Shown here in pieces: positions 27,530 to 36,315 of a stretch of 64,000 nt of DNA. The first letter of the stretch is position 1. The number at the start of each line of letters is the position of its first letter. A model generated the notes under the pieces. The model saw only the letters and a list, made by a program, of their open reading frames with translations. It was not told the origin of the DNA and ran no database searches. Origin of the DNA: Cloacimonetes bacterium UBA5210 (GTDB lineage: Bacteria; Cloacimonadota; Cloacimonadia; Cloacimonadales; Cloacimonadaceae); the NCBI GenBank assembly GCA_002412625.1, contig DHVK01000012.1:43767-107766 (forward strand), read 5' to 3'. The translations under genes and the position numbers were made by a program.

Positions 27530-28876
27530 TCATCGCTCTGTAAACGCATCCAAATATAAGTTCAGACCTGTGCATAAACCCAAATGGAGGTTTAGCAGAT
27601 GAAACTGCTTTCCGGAAGGGGTTGACAATGTTTCCCAATTAGTTTGCCCATCATAAATTCTTACTGCCAGATCATGATCAGCTTCCTCCATGAACAGCAA
27701 TAAGGATTTTAAAGTTCCGGACTTACCTGCCTTCACTTCGATGGGTATCATGCGCTTCCCCCGGATAATCACAAAATCTACTTCCGCACTCGAATTGCGG
27801 GCACTTCGGTTCCAAGTTCCCAGTTCGAAACCGTCTCCGGCAGCCTTTGACAGCAACTGTTGCCCCACCAGATGCTCCATGGCCACACCTTTGTAGATGG
27901 AGTTCAGCCCTTGATTAGTGAAGTATTGCTCGTGGATATTAGCCTGGAGATTCACGAATCCAGTATCAAGAAAGAGCAGTTTGGGTCGTTTGCTCAGCTT
28001 TGGCAAAGAGGGTAACACCGCATTGCCATAGGGATGCAGCAGTTGCAACAATGAAGCCTGCTCCAACAAAGTGAAGGCATTTTTTACGGTTTGAGACCTG
28101 AAATCGGATTCTCCAAAATGCTCGAAACTGATCAATTTGCAAGCCTGTGTAGGCGCAGTGTTGATCAAATGCCCTAAAACATTGGCCTGATCTCCGGATG
28201 CGGCGTATTTTACGGCATCATCGCGATAGGTTTGCAGGAGGTTGCCCAAAATCCTGCGAACATCCATGATATTGCCGGTTGCCAGCCAAACCCTGATCAC
28301 TTCCGGCATGCCGCCCACCAAGGCATATTCCAGAAATTTCTCTCTTAAAACAGGATATGCCCAATCCGGGAAAGGGATTGTGCCCAATAGCTCCAGCACT
28401 TGATCTTGTCCCGCTGCTTGCAAATACTCTTCGAAGTTGCAGGGATGCATCCAAAGATACTCAACCCTACCCACCGGAATCTCCAACCGATTACGCTTCA
28501 GATATACATCCAGCAAAGAACCTGCAGCAATCACATATAGTTCGGGCATCTTTTCGTAAAAGTAACGGAGGCTAAGCAGCGCTTGCGGCGAATGCTGAAT
28601 CTCATCGATAAACAGCAAAATCCTTTTCCCCCGGGCATGAACACCCTTTTTAAGCAGGATGAGATTAAACAGCGAGTCAACATCAGTGCCGTCAATGAAG
28701 ATATCACGCTCTGCAGGCACTTCCAGATTGAGCTCGATGAAGCAGTCGAATTCGCTTCCGAACATCCGAACTGCGGTAGTCTTACCTACTTGTCGGGCTC
28801 CACGCAAAACTAATGACTTCCGATAGGGACTTTTTGACCACTCTCTCAGCTGATTAATTATCTGACGATTAAACAT
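27530..28876 (-). CDS. AAA_14/DUF4143 ATP-binding protein
   Basis: 448 aa. The N-terminal P-loop ATPase carries Walker A LRGARQVGKTTAV and Walker B LLFIDEIQHSPQAL; the C-terminal DUF4143 part ends in a nuclease-like fold (SSAEVDFVIIRGKRMIPIEV and following K, a D-x-E-V-K pattern). This two-domain family is common in anaerobes and archaea and has no firmly assigned function. AGGAG precedes the ATG. The gene ends the accessory island; the prophage begins 170 bp upstream of its start. Confidence 0.85.
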   Translation of the reverse strand: MFNRQIINQLREWSKSPYRKSLVLRGARQVGKTTAVRMFGSEFDCFIELNLEVPAERDIFIDGTDVDSLFNLILLKKGVHARGKRILLFIDEIQHSPQALLSLRYFYEKMPELYVIAAGSLLDVYLKRNRLEIPVGRVEYLWMHPCNFEEYLQAAGQDQVLELLGTIPFPDWAYPVLREKFLEYALVGGMPEVIRVWLATGNIMDVRRILGNLLQTYRDDAVKYAASGDQANVLGHLINTAPTQACKLISFEHFGESDFRSQTVKNAFTLLEQASLLQLLHPYGNAVLPSLPKLSKRPKLLFLDTGFVNLQANIHEQYFTNQGLNSIYKGVAMEHLVGQQLLSKAAGDGFELGTWNRSARNSSAEVDFVIIRGKRMIPIEVKAGKSGTLKSLLLFMEEADHDLAVRIYDGQTNWETLSTPSGKQFHLLNLHLGLCTGLNLYLDAFTER

Positions 28877-28945
28877 CTCGATCTCCTAATTCACAATTGG
28901 TTCAAATAAATGGAGATAGAAAATCATGTCAAGGTAATTGTAGCC

Positions 28946-29006
28946 ACAAAGTCATCCAAATCCAAGGGTGTTTTGCCTACAAAGTCATCCAAATCCAAGG
29001 GTGTTT
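28946..29006. repeat. 28-bp direct repeat pair outside the prophage end
   Basis: Two identical 28-bp units (28946-28973 and 28979-29006; both contain CATCCAAATCCAAGGG) are separated by 5 bp. They lie between the AAA ATPase gene and the prophage end, upstream of the ATPase promoter region. There are only two copies and no unique spacer, so it is not a CRISPR array. Confidence 0.75.
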
Positions 29007-29045
29007 CACTAAAAGTCGGTCTAATCAGTAACTATCTTTGCTGGA

Positions 29046-29267
29046 TATAAAGAGTCAGTGAAAACTTCAATTTGGCTCACTGAAAACTTCAAGTGGCAAA
29101 ATCGGTGGTATTTTGGGCACTTCCCATGGTGGCATTTGGATCACTGATTTCTTCAAATGGCTCACTGAAAACTTCAAATGGCTCACTGATTTCTTCAAGG
29201 AAAGGTCACTGATTTCTTCAAGAAAGGATCACTGATTTCTTCAAGAAAAGGTCACTGATTTCTTCAA
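29046..29267. promoter_or_regulatory. Prophage right-end terminal repeat and eight transposase-binding sites
   Basis: Next to the terminal TATAAAGAGTCA, the 16-bp motif TCACTGAWWWCTTCAA occurs at 29077, 29141, 29162, 29183, 29206, 29229 and 29252, with a variant starting TCAGTG at 29055. Spacing is mostly 21-23 bp, two helical turns, so bound proteins would line up on one face. Variants of the same motif lie in inverted orientation at the other end. These are the expected MuA-like binding sites, although eight is far more than the three per end known in Mu. Confidence 0.85.
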
Positions 29268-29283
29268 ATGGGTTTTGAGGATA

Positions 29284-29321
29284 TAAAAAAACATGGGGAG
29301 CACCGGGCGGTGTCCCCATGT
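29284..29321 (-). terminator. Minus-strand terminator at the prophage edge
   Basis: ACATGGGGA-g-CACC-gggc-GGTG-TCCCCATGT (29291-29321) forms a 13-bp stem with one bulge. On the minus strand it is followed by seven T. It would stop late prophage transcription before it leaves through the transposase-binding sites into the host ATPase gene. Confidence 0.85.
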
Positions 29322-29432
29322 ATCGGAGGGCATTCTATGTAGGGTCTGTAGGCTGTTTGCATTCTCTGATATCACGCCTTTTTTGTCAAGCATCAATCTG
29401 CTATCAATCTTATGCTATTGTGCAGAAAGGAC

Positions 29433-29466
29433 TTGACCACGGTTGCCACTGGTTCTATGTAGAACC
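29433..29466 (+). promoter_or_regulatory. Candidate promoter with overlapping inverted repeat
   Basis: TTGACC (29433-29438), 17 bp, then TATGTA form a possible promoter for the plus-strand gene at 29505. The -10 area lies inside a perfect 7-bp inverted repeat, GGTTCTA-tg-TAGAACC (29451-29466), which could be an operator. The -10 match is partial. Confidence 0.4.
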
Positions 29467-29504
29467 CATTAATCAACAGTCGGGTAACCGAAAAGGAGAT
29501 CAAG

Positions 29505-29906
29505 ATGAACAAGCAAAACAAGCATGGCAAAGAGCAGGCAACGCTGGAGGAGATGGTGAAATCAGGCAGCCAGCTCGTATTGATGAGAGAAGATGGCACG
29601 GAGCAGCCTGTTGAAGCTCTGGCAGAGAAGAACGGGGTATTGAAGTTAGGATCAACCATGCGGGTGATCGAGATGGATAAGACTGGTTTGAATGGCTCGG
29701 AGAGCGATCAGGGAGTTGACGATCCATTCGCGGGTGAGTTCCACTATAGAAGCTGGTGGAATCAGTTCCGGGGACCCTGGCTGCAGTCGGAGAAGATGAC
29801 GGAGGAAGAGATCAAAATCAAAGCTGACGATGCCTGGGAATGCAGCGATTACAAGGAGATGATCAACCTGATGGCTGAGCTGATCTGCAGGCTCGAAAAG
29901 AAGTAA
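29505..29906 (+). CDS. Prophage right-end protein of unknown function
   Basis: 133 aa, soluble, acidic, starting after AAGGAGATCAAG. It has a beta-rich first half (SQLVLMREDGTEQPVEAL, GVLKLGSTMRVIEMD) and a WWNQFRGPWLQSEKM segment before a helical, charged tail. No family recognised. It is transcribed opposite to the late genes, in the position where Mu carries accessory genes (gin, com, mom), with its own candidate promoter and terminator. It could be a lysogeny-expressed accessory gene. Confidence 0.7.
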   Translation: MNKQNKHGKEQATLEEMVKSGSQLVLMREDGTEQPVEALAEKNGVLKLGSTMRVIEMDKTGLNGSESDQGVDDPFAGEFHYRSWWNQFRGPWLQSEKMTEEEIKIKADDAWECSDYKEMINLMAELICRLEKK

Positions 29907-29929
29907 GCGGAAGCTAATCTATCACACTT

Positions 29930-29958
29930 AACCCGGCGATGCCGGGTTTCTCTCTTGG
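29930..29958 (+). terminator. Terminator after the right-end gene
   Basis: AACCCGGC-gat-GCCGGGTT (29930-29948), a perfect 8-bp stem with a 3-base loop, followed by TCTCTCTT. It lies 24 bp past the stop at 29906. Confidence 0.8.
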
Positions 29959-29973
29959 TCTGGTATCTGCGTT

Positions 29974-30627
29974 TTAGTAGTACAAGGCGATGATCTGGTA
30001 CTTCCCTTCCTGTGCATCGAAAACCTGCCCTATGCCGATGGTTATGGTGACCTGAGTACCATCCAGTTTGATGTCGGCTATATACAGGAAGCAATTGCAC
30101 TGGTTGGTCAGGATGATATGGGGAATGGTATTGTATTCCTTATCAAGCTTGTGAGAGATGAACCTGTCGTCTCTGATGCTGGCAGGGGTAGCTTGAGTCT
30201 GATCTCCGATTCCCTTATCCTGATCTTGAAGCTCGTGCTGCAGCTTTGAAAGAGTGAACACGCTGTTATCAAGATGATTAGCAGATACTGCTCCATTGGC
30301 TATCTTGCTTCCGGTTACCACTCCATCCAAGATGTGATTGCCGTAGATACAGTCGTTCTGCAGACCCCTGGCATCGAGTTTACCGATGGTACAGGTCTTG
30401 CCTCCGAAGCTGCCATTGGGGTTGCCACGATTGTCCCAGATCTCATAGAAACCGCAATCGGCTTCAGTTTCGATCAGGCATTCATAATAGCCTGAGTTTT
30501 CGGTTTCATTGAGCCTGATCCCACTCTGCCAGTCGGCTCCGGGTCTGAGTAAACGAACATCCACTCCAGACTGAGGCTTCCTTGCCCCGTCTTCCATTAT
30601 ATAGTAGCTGATTCCATATTTGAACAT
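29974..30627 (-). CDS. Distal tail / fibre-like structural protein
   Basis: 217 aa from ATG 30627 (GGAG upstream). The middle has the repeat-like segment LDGVVTGSKIANGAVSANHL (about 100-120), often found in tail fibre and baseplate appendage proteins, and the C-terminus is beta-rich. Last gene of the late operon, where receptor-binding proteins usually sit. No chaperone or lectin domain is visible, so the function is inferred from position and composition. Confidence 0.6.
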   Translation of the reverse strand: MFKYGISYYIMEDGARKPQSGVDVRLLRPGADWQSGIRLNETENSGYYECLIETEADCGFYEIWDNRGNPNGSFGGKTCTIGKLDARGLQNDCIYGNHILDGVVTGSKIANGAVSANHLDNSVFTLSKLQHELQDQDKGIGDQTQATPASIRDDRFISHKLDKEYNTIPHIILTNQCNCFLYIADIKLDGTQVTITIGIGQVFDAQEGKYQIIALYY

Positions 30628-30641
30628 CAATGCTCCTTCTG

Positions 30642-31094
30642 TTAGTTTGATGTTACAGTGTCGTTATCGTCTTCAATGACAATGATTCCGAAGTCGATAT
30701 AGCCAGGTGATCCGATGTATCTGGATTCGAGTGAGAACTTGACCTTCTCAGGATACTCATGCAGATCATCCGGACACTTGGGGAACTGAGAGACTGTGAC
30801 CGGGAACTGGCTCTTGACTTCGTTATAGGCGGTGTATTCGAGAAAGAGTCTGCCAGTTGAGGTAATGAAGCTCATCAGGGTATAATACTCATCAGGATTG
30901 AGGGTTGCCTGCAGATCAAAGGAATCCTCCCTGTATTCATCTCTTTGATGCAGGATGGAAGGATCAAAGGCATTCTTCTTCTCGATGCGGTACTTACGAC
31001 GGGGAGAGTATTCTACCTGCCCGGTGGTACAGTTAAAGTAGTATGTTCCTTGAGTGCTGAGTCGGATCAGTCTCCAGCCCTTTATAGCAGCCAT
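30642..31094 (-). CDS. Putative minor tail protein
   Basis: 150 aa, with no signal peptide or membrane helix; mixed alpha/beta composition (RLFLEYTAYNEVKSQFPVTV, KVKFSLESRYIG). It overlaps the following tail gene (start at 32569, stop 31082) by 13 bp and lies between it and the fibre-like gene. No named family recognised. Tail association is inferred from its place between tape measure and fibre genes. Confidence 0.55.
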   Translation of the reverse strand: MAAIKGWRLIRLSTQGTYYFNCTTGQVEYSPRRKYRIEKKNAFDPSILHQRDEYREDSFDLQATLNPDEYYTLMSFITSTGRLFLEYTAYNEVKSQFPVTVSQFPKCPDDLHEYPEKVKFSLESRYIGSPGYIDFGIIVIEDDNDTVTSN

Positions 31095-32569
31095 GCTTTC
31101 ACCTTGTATTCATCATTTATGTAGTCTCTCTCCAGTTCGGTAATGGCATAAACCTTATTCTGGATGCGTATCTTGGACTGGAGTGAGAGATTGTATTTGG
31201 CAAGCTGATCGATAGTCGTTTCTACGCTCCACTTAGAGTCATAGAAGTCGATCAGGTAGTCTTTGATCAGCCCTTGCAGTTGATTGGTATCGCCACCCAG
31301 GACATCGATGGTTTTGATATCGGGTTTCTCTTGGTTGCCACGCTTGACGATAATGGATACCACATCCTCATCGGCTATGTTGTTTATGACAGTGGCATAA
31401 GCATCCTTGTTCTTGAGGATGATGTTACCATTGGCAGTGGTGAAGATAGTGGCATTATAGAGCATCAGCATCGCTTGCAGGGCTTTGAGGTTATCGGTCT
31501 GCTCCTCTTGTAAGGTCTCATAAGCCTCTCCGGGCTGTAGCTTAGCCGGGAAGAGATTGCCATGAAAGTGAGCTTCGATCCAGTGACCAACGTACTGGCT
31601 GCTACCATAGCTTCTGCCATCTAACAAGCCCGTACTGCTGAGTCCCGTGAGGAGGGTAGTACTGGAGATGCCATTATCACCAAAGAAGCTGAGGAACTCG
31701 TTATAGGCATTATCCAGAGAGGGCAGGTCTTCCACCCAGTCGGTCTTTTCATCATATTCGGATACTACCGGACAGATGCTGTTATAGAACTTGAAGACTC
31801 GACCTCGGTATCTTCCCTGATAGCGTGTGGTGGCAGGACTGGGATAGGTAGCCTGGATCACCTTCTTATAGGCAAAGACAAAGGTGATCTTGTTTGCTGC
31901 CGTATCCACGATGTAACCCCAAAAGGGTCCCGGCCATCCACTGCTGTGATGAGAGTAGGTCCAGCCTCCGGGGGGATTGGGAAACTGGATCAGGTCATCG
32001 AAATCGATGTGAGCGATGGTTAATGAGTCGCCCGAACCGATATTCATGGTTGGAGGGGTGAACTGATTAGTATAAGGAATAGAGATTGGGATAGTCTGTT
32101 CAATATCCTGCAAGAAGTAACCGAGTATCCAGATTGGCAGATATCCTGCAGTTAGGGAATAGTAGTGAGTGAGATCGGAATAGACGGACAAGAGCTTGAT
32201 CTTATCGTAACAGGTGAACTTGAGGATGCCGGAGCTTACATCGAAGGACAACTGGGAAGTATCGATGATGCCTGTAAAAAACAGAAAATTATCCCGATAG
32301 ACCCTAACTTCAAAGTGGGATATATACCGCTCATATTCATTGGTTCCGGAGAGGATGTTATCCTGTATCCAGACAGTCGGGAAACACTCGAAAGTGAGTC
32401 GCTTGGGTTCTCTACTATAGTTGGATACCGCTTGCAGCTTATCGGCTGAGACACTTAGAGTGATGATAGCTCTACTAGTTGCAGTATCCACCAGGCTATG
32501 TTTGATCTGGTTATAGTCGGTTGCATCCGTATTGCCTTGCACGAAGTCTATCTTAAATAGATTCGGCAT
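31082..32569 (-). CDS. Putative tail hub / baseplate-like protein
   Basis: 495 aa directly downstream of the tape measure gene (one base between stop and start), where distal tail and hub proteins are encoded in siphophages. The first part (FECFPTVWIQDNI ... FEVRVYRDNFLFFTGIIDTS ... GILKFTCYDKIKLLS) is beta-rich and similar in style to tail-hub proteins that define a ring of OB/galactose-binding folds. The middle has many aromatic residues; the C-terminus (LSLQSKIRIQNKVYAITELERD) again looks hub-like. Not assigned to a named family. Confidence 0.6.
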   Translation of the reverse strand: MPNLFKIDFVQGNTDATDYNQIKHSLVDTATSRAIITLSVSADKLQAVSNYSREPKRLTFECFPTVWIQDNILSGTNEYERYISHFEVRVYRDNFLFFTGIIDTSQLSFDVSSGILKFTCYDKIKLLSVYSDLTHYYSLTAGYLPIWILGYFLQDIEQTIPISIPYTNQFTPPTMNIGSGDSLTIAHIDFDDLIQFPNPPGGWTYSHHSSGWPGPFWGYIVDTAANKITFVFAYKKVIQATYPSPATTRYQGRYRGRVFKFYNSICPVVSEYDEKTDWVEDLPSLDNAYNEFLSFFGDNGISSTTLLTGLSSTGLLDGRSYGSSQYVGHWIEAHFHGNLFPAKLQPGEAYETLQEEQTDNLKALQAMLMLYNATIFTTANGNIILKNKDAYATVINNIADEDVVSIIVKRGNQEKPDIKTIDVLGGDTNQLQGLIKDYLIDFYDSKWSVETTIDQLAKYNLSLQSKIRIQNKVYAITELERDYINDEYKVKAWLL

Positions 32570-35398
32570 TTATACCTCACTCCTGATCATCTTGCCGGTA
32601 TCAGCTATCTCGGATACCCTAACCGGGTCATTACTCAAGGGATCAACATTTATCTCGAAGTTGGGCTTGTTATCGGCTATGCTCTGCCGGAGAGAACTGA
32701 ACTCCTCCCGCACCACGGAGACGATGGTGTTCATGATCGCAGTCATACTGCCTCCACCGGAAACAGTGCCACCAGAGCCATAATATGAGCCCAGGTTGGC
32801 AGGCATGGGCACTGAAGGGATAGGCAGACCTGCAAATGCAAGCTTCACCTTTTCGATAGGTGCGAAGTTGAGGAAGTCAAAGAGGTTCCTACCCAGTGCC
32901 TTGACTCTGTCCTTGGCAGTGATGTACTCGTTACCTTCAGCTTCAATCAGGATGCCACCCTCACTATGCGCTTTACCGACTAATAGTCCTCCGCTGGCTG
33001 CCTTGGGTGGCTCAGTGGATTGGATCACTGCGATATTGGCAAGCCCGGCTCCTATTGCTGCCGCAGCAGCGGTGACTGCCAGTCCGGGTCCGACCACAGG
33101 AATACCAACCATAGACTTATAGGCTGCTGTGGCAGAGGCATAGGTGTCTATCATCGCCTGTCCGATAGCCAGGGTCTTCCACATGGCAAAGCCTTTCTTA
33201 CCGAAGATCTCTGAAGTCTTGGCAAGGTCACGCATGATCTGCTGGGCACCTTGCAGGTTCCGCATCTCATAGTCGTTCCGAATCCGAGCCTTGGCAGCTT
33301 CGCTTTGGGCTGTGATCTGCTGTTCGGTAAATCCAGCAGCCAGAAGCTTCTCTCTGCGCTTGGCATAGTACTGTTCTATGGCTCTCAGCTCCGCATCCCA
33401 GGTTCTATCTGATAGTTCCAAGCTCCGCTGAGTGAACTCGAAGCGGGTATCCAGGAGTTCCTGCTGTTGCCGTCTCTCTTCTTCAAGCACCTTGCGTCTG
33501 GCTTCGGTTTCAGCTTCAATCTGAGCAGATCTGGCTTCGCTGGCTTCTGTCTCCACCCTGACCGACTCATCGGCATAGTGATCCCTGATAGACTGCAGAA
33601 GAGTCTCAGATGCTCCTAAGGACTGAGCCTTGGCAAGCTCTGCATCCCGCTGGATTTCGAGTTCCTTCTGTTTTCTAAGAACTGCATCGTCAATAGATAG
33701 CACATCATACTTCTGCTGTAACTGCCTAAGCTGTTCAAGCTGTCTCTGTCTCTCATCTATGAGCCTCTGAGCGTTATCAGTACCAGATGAGGATGATTCA
33801 CCAGCATTACCGGAGTCAAAGCTCAGGTCCGGAGCTTCAAGCATCGCCTGTCTATAGGCTGCACCTATCTGCTGCAGATCGTACTTGGCCGCTTGCAGTT
33901 GTCCCGTCAAAGCACCGAACTGGTTCAAGCGGCTTTCTAACTTGTTCCACTCTCCATCATTCCCGAAGTATAATGCAGGATTGAAGCCCATGGCATTGCG
34001 GTCACTGGTCAGGAAATCCCAATCCACTGAGTTCATCAATTGCTGTTTGCGGGCTCGGACCCTATCTACCTCAGCCTGTTGGGAGTCGATCTCAATCTGC
34101 AGCTCGGCTACCCTCCTGATCTGAGCATTATACCTCTCTCCATAAACTTCAGCTATCTGTTTCTGCACAAGTGCCTCTGAAGCATTCCGCAAGGCCGTTG
34201 CCAGGTTATTGTAAGATGATGTTTCGAGATCGATGTTGCCTATGTACTCAGAGTAGTTCTCATTGAGTGACCGGATGATGTTCTTCATCTCGGTCTTATC
34301 TGATACCGTAAGTGAACTGGCAGAGCGTAACTCCAGGAGCCTGGAAGCCAGTAAAGAGAACTTCTCGGCTTCCACCGAGACCTGTTTCTGAGCTTCTTTG
34401 ATCTCATCGTTCATAGAACGCTGTGCTACAGTTACCGTATCAGTCTTTACCGAGGCTGCTGCCAGCCCTAAGCCCAAGGCAGACAATGCACCCACAGCAA
34501 TACCGATAATCCCTGCCACCGGGTTTATAGCTACCTGCAGAGCATGATAGGCAGCGGTCAAGGCAGTGATAGTGGTTGTAATAGTTCCGATCAAAGGAAT
34601 GGCTACTACTATACCGGCAACGAAGCCTTGCATGACCGGAGATAAGCTCTGATAGGCATCCATCAGCCAGCGAAGACCCTGAAGTAACGGATTGATCAGA
34701 ACTGTCAGCATATCGCCCACTGTCTCCTGGATGTCTCCCCAGGCATTGGCATTCTGCAATCTCAAATCAGCCAGAGCGATAGCTGTGCCACCATAGTCCT
34801 CTCCTAACTTCTCAACCAGGTAAGACACCCCTTCAGTCTTGAGCCGGGTATCATCAAGCTCGATGCCATAGCGTCCCAGCATCTCGGTATGACCATTCAA
34901 TGCCCGACCCATAAGATCAAATGCACTTTCCACGCTCATCCCGGTGGCTTTGTTGGCTTCGGTAAAGTCCAGCAGAAGTGGCACAAGCTGTTGTATCTCA
35001 TCCTTATTCAGCTTGAAGGTCTGCGAGAGTTTGGACATCAAAGCCAGCAGTTGATCATCCTCGAAGTTAGTTAATGACTGCATGGCAGAGGCAAACTCAC
35101 CCATCTCAGCCGCAGCTTCTCCAAAGGCTATCTTTGCCAAAGTAACCGCTTGTCTCTGAGCCAGTGATGCATCCAATAAACCATTCATGGAACGCACCAG
35201 ACCACCGACTACCTGGATCACTCCATCGACTGCGATCTTCACATCACGAATGGTAGCCAGAGCCTGTTCTGCAGATATCTTGACTGCAGCAGGTTTCTCC
35301 ACCACAGACTGGGTGGACTCCGCTTCCTGCTTGACTTCGGCAAGCTTCACATTGGCATCGTCTGTGACGAGGATGAGTTTGAAAGTTAGGTCAGGCAT
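32570..35398 (-). CDS. Tail tape measure protein
   Basis: 942 aa, the largest prophage gene. Long helical and coiled-coil stretches (about 340-470 and 560-720, with QIEAETEARRKVLEEERRQQ), a central hydrophobic segment (about 250-310, repeated small residues, VAGIVVAIPLIGTITTTI) and a Gly/Ala-rich region (about 760-800) are typical of tape measures that set tail length and help DNA entry. By length it implies a long flexible tail. It lies after the chaperone genes, now separated from them by two Dam genes and a cargo gene. Confidence 0.88.
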   Translation of the reverse strand: MPDLTFKLILVTDDANVKLAEVKQEAESTQSVVEKPAAVKISAEQALATIRDVKIAVDGVIQVVGGLVRSMNGLLDASLAQRQAVTLAKIAFGEAAAEMGEFASAMQSLTNFEDDQLLALMSKLSQTFKLNKDEIQQLVPLLLDFTEANKATGMSVESAFDLMGRALNGHTEMLGRYGIELDDTRLKTEGVSYLVEKLGEDYGGTAIALADLRLQNANAWGDIQETVGDMLTVLINPLLQGLRWLMDAYQSLSPVMQGFVAGIVVAIPLIGTITTTITALTAAYHALQVAINPVAGIIGIAVGALSALGLGLAAASVKTDTVTVAQRSMNDEIKEAQKQVSVEAEKFSLLASRLLELRSASSLTVSDKTEMKNIIRSLNENYSEYIGNIDLETSSYNNLATALRNASEALVQKQIAEVYGERYNAQIRRVAELQIEIDSQQAEVDRVRARKQQLMNSVDWDFLTSDRNAMGFNPALYFGNDGEWNKLESRLNQFGALTGQLQAAKYDLQQIGAAYRQAMLEAPDLSFDSGNAGESSSSGTDNAQRLIDERQRQLEQLRQLQQKYDVLSIDDAVLRKQKELEIQRDAELAKAQSLGASETLLQSIRDHYADESVRVETEASEARSAQIEAETEARRKVLEEERRQQQELLDTRFEFTQRSLELSDRTWDAELRAIEQYYAKRREKLLAAGFTEQQITAQSEAAKARIRNDYEMRNLQGAQQIMRDLAKTSEIFGKKGFAMWKTLAIGQAMIDTYASATAAYKSMVGIPVVGPGLAVTAAAAAIGAGLANIAVIQSTEPPKAASGGLLVGKAHSEGGILIEAEGNEYITAKDRVKALGRNLFDFLNFAPIEKVKLAFAGLPIPSVPMPANLGSYYGSGGTVSGGGSMTAIMNTIVSVVREEFSSLRQSIADNKPNFEINVDPLSNDPVRVSEIADTGKMIRSEV

Positions 35399-35490
35399 AG
35401 TTAAGTTGATACCTCTTGCTAAGTGTTACAAATCATAGAAAATTATTGACATTTCCAGCTCCATCATTTTGCTTGGTACTGGAGCATATT

Positions 35491-36315
35491 ATGAAAAAGA
35501 AAATGAAAAGAGGATATGTAGCCATGTTAGATGTCCTCGGATTTAAAGAGTATCTGAGCAAAAGACAAAACTTTGATTTTTTCTCTTTGTGGAAACAGCT
35601 TAAAAAAGAGCTCAACGATCAAAAATATTGCATAGAAAAAGAGATTCAAGGATTTGAAGATTATTGGCATCTTGATGTGTTATGCCTTTCGGACACATTG
35701 GTGTTATGCCTTTCCTGCACAGATGAAAACGAGGAAAATAGAACTATTTTATTAGCGCATATAGTGATCATTTTGGACTCCTTTATTGACAGGTACTTTA
35801 AACAAGGTATTTATTTTAGAGGGGCTATTAGTTATGGCGACTTCATATGCGATACGAAACAAAATATCGCTATGGGAAACGCTATAGATGAAGCATCCGA
35901 ATGGCACGACAGCACAGATTGGATTGGCATCATTCTTGCTCCTAGTGCTAAATATGCTTACGAAAAAATCATACTTGAAATACCCATTAATCATCCTTGG
36001 AATGGTGAGCTACAAAAACTAGTGAATTATGAAGTTCCTTTTAAATTCAACACATCTTACAAAACACGGGCTTTTATTTGGTTCAACATACCCGATGGTA
36101 TTTATATGAGAGGGCTGAAGTTACACGGTTTTTACAGGTTACTATCAAAATCCACTTACTCAAAAACTGTAATAGGCAAGTATGCTAACACAATCAAATT
36201 CATCGAAACAATTTTATCTGTTGATCGGGAAGAGTTCCTGTTAGAGGACGCTAAGAGAAGGAATGATAAGACATCAAACTTACTTATAATTCCTAATGAG
36301 CAACTCGATTTGTAA
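35491..36315 (+). CDS. Cargo protein resembling class III nucleotide cyclases
   Basis: 274 aa from ATG 35491 (GGAG 6 bp before). Sequence marks: GYVAMLDVLGFKEYL (first possible metal Asp, about residue 13), LDVLCLSDTLVLCL (second, about 65), and FRGAISYGDF ... AMGNAIDEASEWH (about 115-145), which follow the order of the DxxGF, SD and G-x-A/NxA elements in divergent adenylate/guanylate-type cyclases such as those of Pycsar-like defence. I cannot confirm catalytic competence, and no partner effector is adjacent. AT-rich, opposite in direction to the tail operon, and overlapping the Dam gene end by 36 bp: looks like an acquired moron gene. Confidence 0.6.
   Translation: MKKKMKRGYVAMLDVLGFKEYLSKRQNFDFFSLWKQLKKELNDQKYCIEKEIQGFEDYWHLDVLCLSDTLVLCLSCTDENEENRTILLAHIVIILDSFIDRYFKQGIYFRGAISYGDFICDTKQNIAMGNAIDEASEWHDSTDWIGIILAPSAKYAYEKIILEIPINHPWNGELQKLVNYEVPFKFNTSYKTRAFIWFNIPDGIYMRGLKLHGFYRLLSKSTYSKTVIGKYANTIKFIETILSVDREEFLLEDAKRRNDKTSNLLIIPNEQLDL

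Noticed and set aside
29055..29267. Regular repeats suggesting a CRISPR array
   Set aside because: Units are 16 bp with 5-7 bp between most of them, no unique spacers and no cas genes; they lie at a transposon end and match the opposite end in inverted orientation.
29046..29504. Small genes in the prophage right-end region
   Set aside because: The stretch is occupied by binding sites, a minus-strand terminator and a promoter; frames there are short and lack ribosome sites.
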